NCBI GenBank assembly: GCA_047622145.1
Contig: JBLHMO010000034.1
Span: 1 to 25,558 of the forward strand
Source of the DNA: Litorivivens sp047622145
GTDB lineage: Bacteria; Pseudomonadota; Gammaproteobacteria; Pseudomonadales; Spongiibacteraceae
Direction of reading: 5' to 3'
DNA: 25,558 nucleotides
The position numbers and the translations under genes were made by a program. The notes beneath the pieces are model-generated. The model was not told where the DNA came from. It saw only the letters and a program-made list of their open reading frames with translations, and did no database searches. Below are positions 25,065 to 25,558 of this stretch, in pieces (the stretch's first letter is position 1; the number at the start of each line of letters is the position of its first letter).

Positions 25065-25148
25065 CTTGTCGGGGTGCCCGAGCAATTTTGCTCAGGCTGA
25101 GATTAACCCGCTGAACCTGACCTGGGTAATGCCGGCGTAGGGAACAAG
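25065..25148 (+). ncRNA. TPP riboswitch (THI element)
   Basis: The conserved blocks are unmistakable: GGGGTGCC, the GAGCA-GCTC helix, GGCTGAGA, ACCCG and CTGACCTGGGTAATGCCGG, then CGTAGGGAA. The closing helix P1 pairs CTTGT (25065-25069) with ACAAG (25144-25148). On TPP binding it lowers expression of the thiC gene that starts 100 bp downstream. The expression platform is unclear: GCAGC (25160-25164) with GCTGC (25174-25178), and the overlapping CTTGC/GCAAG, are mutually exclusive short stems; control of translation or attenuation are both possible. Confidence 0.96.
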
Positions 25149-25248
25149 GCTTTCTTCTTGCAGCGCTAGCAAGGCTGCCTCTTGTTATCCCTCCTCCGTT
25201 ATTGATCCTGCGCCGTCAGGCCACTTATTTAATGTTTGCGAGGACGCC

Positions 25249-25558
25249 ATGCCATCTTCAACTGAATACCAATTTCTGAGTGAAACCGCGAAAGTCGATC
25301 ACGGTTCTATACAGCCTTTCCCCGCGTCCCGAAAAATCCACGTGGAAGGCTCGGACAAAAGTATTCGTGTTGCCATGCGCGAAATCCAGCTCACGCCGAC
25401 ACCGATTGCCGGCGCGGATGGCGAAACCCGTATGGAGCCTAATCTGCCAGTGCGCGTGTATGACACTTCGGGTCCTTACACTGATCCTGAGACCGAGATC
25501 GACATTCGTAAAGGCTTGGCGCCCTTGCGTGAAGCTTGGATTGAGCGGCGTGGAGATA
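25249..25558 (+). CDS. thiC: Phosphomethylpyrimidine synthase ThiC (3' truncated by window)
   Basis: The first 103 residues match the N-terminal domain of ThiC, the radical-SAM enzyme that turns aminoimidazole ribotide into the thiamine pyrimidine. Visible are PASRKIHVEG, AMREIQLTPT and VRVYDTSGPYTDPETEIDIR, all characteristic. The ATG has CGAGGA 6-7 nt upstream. The catalytic part and its [4Fe-4S] cluster cysteines lie beyond the window. It is under the TPP riboswitch directly before it. Confidence 0.95.
   Translation, partial: MPSSTEYQFLSETAKVDHGSIQPFPASRKIHVEGSDKSIRVAMREIQLTPTPIAGADGETRMEPNLPVRVYDTSGPYTDPETEIDIRKGLAPLREAWIERRGD

Overview
The window looks like chromosomal DNA of a free-living, probably marine, gammaproteobacterium. 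I infer this from the gene order glyA-nrdR-ribD-ribE-ribBA-ribH-nusB-thiL-pgpA, which is typical of Gammaproteobacteria, together with a FimV-type protein, EttA and an EgtB/EgtD ergothioneine pair. A placement near Cellvibrionales or Pseudomonadales is only a guess; there is no rRNA or tRNA here to test it.

Layout. 1-2604: the tail of an unidentified gene, a short-chain dehydrogenase (SDR) and, convergent to it, a short FimV-like envelope protein. 2701-4712: a dead IS4-family insertion sequence. Its left end, plus 91 bp of flanking DNA carrying a terminator-like hairpin, is present as three tandem copies of about 318 bp. 4832-7458: a TetR-type repressor divergent from a two-subunit Rieske ring-hydroxylating dioxygenase. 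7553-10737: an XRE-like DNA-binding protein, a small protein made of two MshEN-type (cyclic-di-GMP binding) domains, and a CrtI/RetSat-like FAD oxidoreductase. 10786-14279: a CPA-type cation/proton antiporter with a C-terminal RCK module, convergent with the translation factor EttA. 14410-17570: the overlapping egtB-egtD pair and, divergent from it, a PhzF-like isomerase closed by a strong terminator. 17756-24974: the housekeeping run glyA to pgpA, tightly packed, with start/stop overlaps at nrdR/ribD, ribD/ribE and thiL/pgpA. 25029-25558: a promoter, a TPP riboswitch and the beginning of thiC, which runs off the window.

How the genes work together. ribD, ribE, ribB(A) and ribH cover riboflavin synthesis except for a functional GTP cyclohydrolase II: the second domain of the RibBA protein has lost its zinc cysteines and catalytic residues, so that step must be encoded elsewhere. 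ThiL makes TPP, and the TPP riboswitch then controls thiC. GlyA supplies one-carbon units and NrdR represses ribonucleotide reductase genes. EgtB and EgtD make the ergothioneine core. The dioxygenase has no ferredoxin, reductase or diol dehydrogenase beside it, so its electron partners must come from elsewhere.

I do not see a clearly new multi-gene system. The observations most worth a second look are the triplicated IS left end with stop codons at the same Trp codon in every copy, the stand-alone tandem MshEN protein, the orphan dioxygenase under TetR control, and the GC-only hairpin that encloses the ribE stop codon.
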